From Brienomyrus brachyistius (lineage: Eukaryota > Chordata > Actinopteri > Osteoglossiformes > Mormyridae), in assembly GCF_023856365.1 (NCBI RefSeq), contig NC_064548.1:496001-560000 (forward strand): a stretch of DNA of 64,000 nt, written 5' to 3'. Positions 62,066 to 64,000 of the stretch are shown here, one piece after another; within the stretch, counting starts at the first letter, position 1, and each line of letters starts with the position of its first letter. Both the position numbers and the translations under genes were made by a program. The notes under the pieces were generated by a model. The model searched no databases. It was not told the DNA's origin and saw only the letters and a list, made by a program, of their open reading frames with translations.

Positions 62066-64000
62066 TAATGCAATGCAATGCAATGCAATTTTATTTATAT
62101 AGCGCATTATCACAACATTACATTGTCTCAATGCGCTTTACATTTCTGCCACGTAAAGACCCCCCAGTGAGTAAGCCAAAGGCAACGGTGGCAAGGAAAA
62201 ACTCCCTAAGAGGAAGAAACCTTGGGAGGAACCAGACCCAAAGGGGGGGCCCATCCTCCAGGGGCCAGCAGAAAAAATCAAACAAAACAAGAATTATATA
62301 GTTTAAGCTAATATGCAGGGGAGGAAGGAGAGGCATCCGTGAGCCAAGGGCAGGCAGGCTGGAGGGTAGTTGCCGGAAGTGGAGGTAGTGGTCTTGCAGG
62401 CAGCAGAAGCATAAATTCCTCGATGTTATGGTTCTCCGGGCAGCACACCCCAGAAGGGGTGGGGGAGGAAGTAAGAAAATAGTGTATTAGCCAGAGTTGA
62501 GGAAACTAGAGGCAGTGCAAGCAAAATGATTGAGTGCAATATTCATCTAGGCTCCGGCAGATCTGGCTATAGCAGCATGAGAAAGAGGGAGAGACAGGCG
62601 GGAACACAGGCATGGGGACTCCCTGAACATCAACACTCTAGTGAAAGGCTAGAGCGACAGCACTGACGCATCAGTTTATCCAAAGCCAAGGGCACCGATC
62701 CCCACCCAGCTCTTCACCTCATACTGTTAGTCTAATTGGGAGTGAGCAACCAGCTGGAACTAGAACTAGGTTTCCTATACGCTAAACTATACAAGTGCGT
62801 TTTTAATCTAGACTTGAATAGCGAGAGTGTGCCTGAATCCCGCACATCCCCCGGGAGACCATTCCACAGCTGCGGAGCTCTGTAAGAGAATGCTCTGCAG
62901 CCTGCCGTAGTCCTGTCTACTCTAGGAACTAACAGATATCCTGCTCCTTGTGATCGAAGCAGGCGAGAAGGGTTGTAAGGGACCAGAAGATCATTAAGAT
63001 ATTGTGGTGCAAGGCCATTCAGAGCTTTGTAGGTTAATAGCAGTATTTTGTAGTCAATCCTAGATTTCACTGGTAGCCAGTGCAGGGAGGACAGTATAGG
63101 GCTAATGTGATCAATTTTTTTAGTTTTTGTGAGAACTCTGGCTGCTGCATTTTGTACTAACTGAAGTTTATGTAAGGATCCAGATGGACAACCCGAAAGG
63201 AGGGCATTACAGTAGTCCAACCTGGAAGTTATAAAGGCATGTATTAGTTTCTCTGCATCTTGAAAGGAAAGCATCTTCCGAAGCTTGGCTATGTTCCGTA
63301 GATGGTAAAATGCTGTACTGGTAATGCTATTTATGTGAGCACTGAAGCAGAGGTCGGAGTCTACCAGGACACCAAGATCTCTGACCACTGTTTTAAACTG
63401 AGTAGGGAGGCCGCTAGGGTTGGGGTTTACAAACTTATTACGAGCATCCTTAGGACCGATTAAAAGAACCTCAGTTTTTTCTGTATTTAACATGAGGAAA
63501 TTCCTTGCCATCCAACAACGAATGTCTAGCAGACAGTCGGCTAAGGAAGAGAGCTGGGATGCGTCGCTAGGTTTGACAGATAGATACAATTGTGTATCAT
63601 CAGCATAACAATGAAAATTAATACCGTAGTTTCTAATAATGTTACCAAGTGGTAGCATATATAGATTGAACAGTAGTGGGCCCAACACTGATCCCTGTGG
63701 GACACCATATCTTACTTTAGTGGCTTTTGATGACTCATTGTTTACATGGACAAACTGGTAACGATCAGTTAAATAGGAACGAAACCACAGGAGTGCTGTC
63801 CCTTTAATGCCAATCAATGTTTCCAGCCGGTCCAGAAGAATATTATGGTCTACAGTATCGAATGCTGCAGTTAGATCCAGTAAGAATAATAGCGATATAC
63901 AGCCACGGTCGGAAGCCATAAGCAAGTCGTTCATGACTTTGACTAAGGCCGTTTCTGTGCTATGATTGGGTCTGAAACCAGACTGATATAGTTCGTTAGC
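62066..64000 (-). mobile_element. L2-clade LINE (minus strand), cut by the window edge
   Basis: The 3' end has (ATTGC)n on the minus strand (62066-62090) and the GATAATGCGCTATATAAATA end, then a 3' UTR of about 600 bases related to that of the 30553 element. The ORF continues past position 64000. Confidence 0.9.
62732..64000 (-). CDS. LINE reverse transcriptase, C-terminal part, open to the edge
   Basis: Open from the stop at 62732 to the window edge. In order: [102 protein letters not shown]. Very similar to residues 560-967 of the ORF at 30553, with scattered differences. All RT motifs visible are intact, including YADD. The endonuclease part lies outside the window. Confidence 0.92.
   Translation of the reverse strand, partial: ANELYQSGFRPNHSTETALVKVMNDLLMASDRGCISLLFLLDLTAAFDTVDHNILLDRLETLIGIKGTALLWFRSYLTDRYQFVHVNNESSKATKVRYGVPQGSVLGPLLFNLYMLPLGNIIRNYGINFHCYADDTQLYLSVKPSDASQLSSLADCLLDIRCWMARNFLMLNTEKTEVLLIGPKDARNKFVNPNPSGLPTQFKTVVRDLGVLVDSDLCFSAHINSITSTAFYHLRNIAKLRKMLSFQDAEKLIHAFITSRLDYCNALLSGCPSGSLHKLQLVQNAAARVLTKTKKIDHISPILSSLHWLPVKSRIDYKILLLTYKALNGLAPQYLNDLLVPYNPSRLLRSQGAGYLLVPRVDRTTAGCRAFSYRAPQLWNGLPGDVRDSGTLSLFKSRLKTHLYSLAYRKPSSSSSWLLTPN

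Overview
The window looks like a gene-poor, transposon-dense piece of a vertebrate genome, most likely a teleost fish. Evidence: exon/intron structure with GT/AG splice sites, tRNA-headed SINEs, L2-, CR1- and L1-clade LINEs, a Helentron-type Helitron, a CMRF35/pIgR-like immunoglobulin locus and a G2E3-like HECT locus, both styles of gene that are expanded in fish. There is no operon, phage or CRISPR structure.

Layout. 1-11 kb: a tRNA-SINE, then a Helitron with one intact reading frame of about 2,620 aa. It carries a possible UL36/C76-type cysteine protease, an OTU protease, Zn fingers, an HUH Rep nuclease, a PIF1-like helicase and a C-terminal APE-type endonuclease. G-rich repeat, exon-like fragments and a CTAT microsatellite follow. 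11.9-20.1 kb: three head-to-tail copies of a 2.73 kb repeat unit, ending in a five-unit array of hairpin sequences. 20.1-23.4 kb: AT-rich DNA built from diverged internal duplications, with a CpG-rich YY1/NRF1 promoter-like patch. 23.4-26.2 kb: decayed exons of an Ig-superfamily receptor (two V-type domains, then two membrane-type terminal exons) interrupted by SINEs. 26.3-44.1 kb: LINE territory, with two L1 3' tails, a 495-bp MITE, a nearly intact L2-clade LINE (967 aa), a second decayed L2 with a young CR1 fragment inserted in its ORF, and a deleted L1 in minus orientation.

44.75-47.97 kb holds the most striking object: a complete LTR element with two LTRs of 296 bp that are identical by eye, a perfect 5-bp target duplication, and one 741-aa Pro/Ala-rich ORF in place of gag-pol. 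48-55.5 kb: transposase fragments, a possible hAT element, retroviral-like debris with a possible solo LTR, SINEs (one nested with its target duplication) and a TGCATGCCTGTG-type minisatellite. 55.95-58.6 kb: a seven-exon HECT-domain gene on the minus strand carrying in-frame stops, so probably a pseudogene. 58.8-64 kb: a SINE tail, a CR1 LINE 3' part, an unrecognised minus-strand ORF pair, and an L2 LINE on the minus strand cut by the window edge.

No intact host gene can be defended here. What is intact is mobile: the Helitron, the L2 LINE at 30.5 kb and the LTR element.
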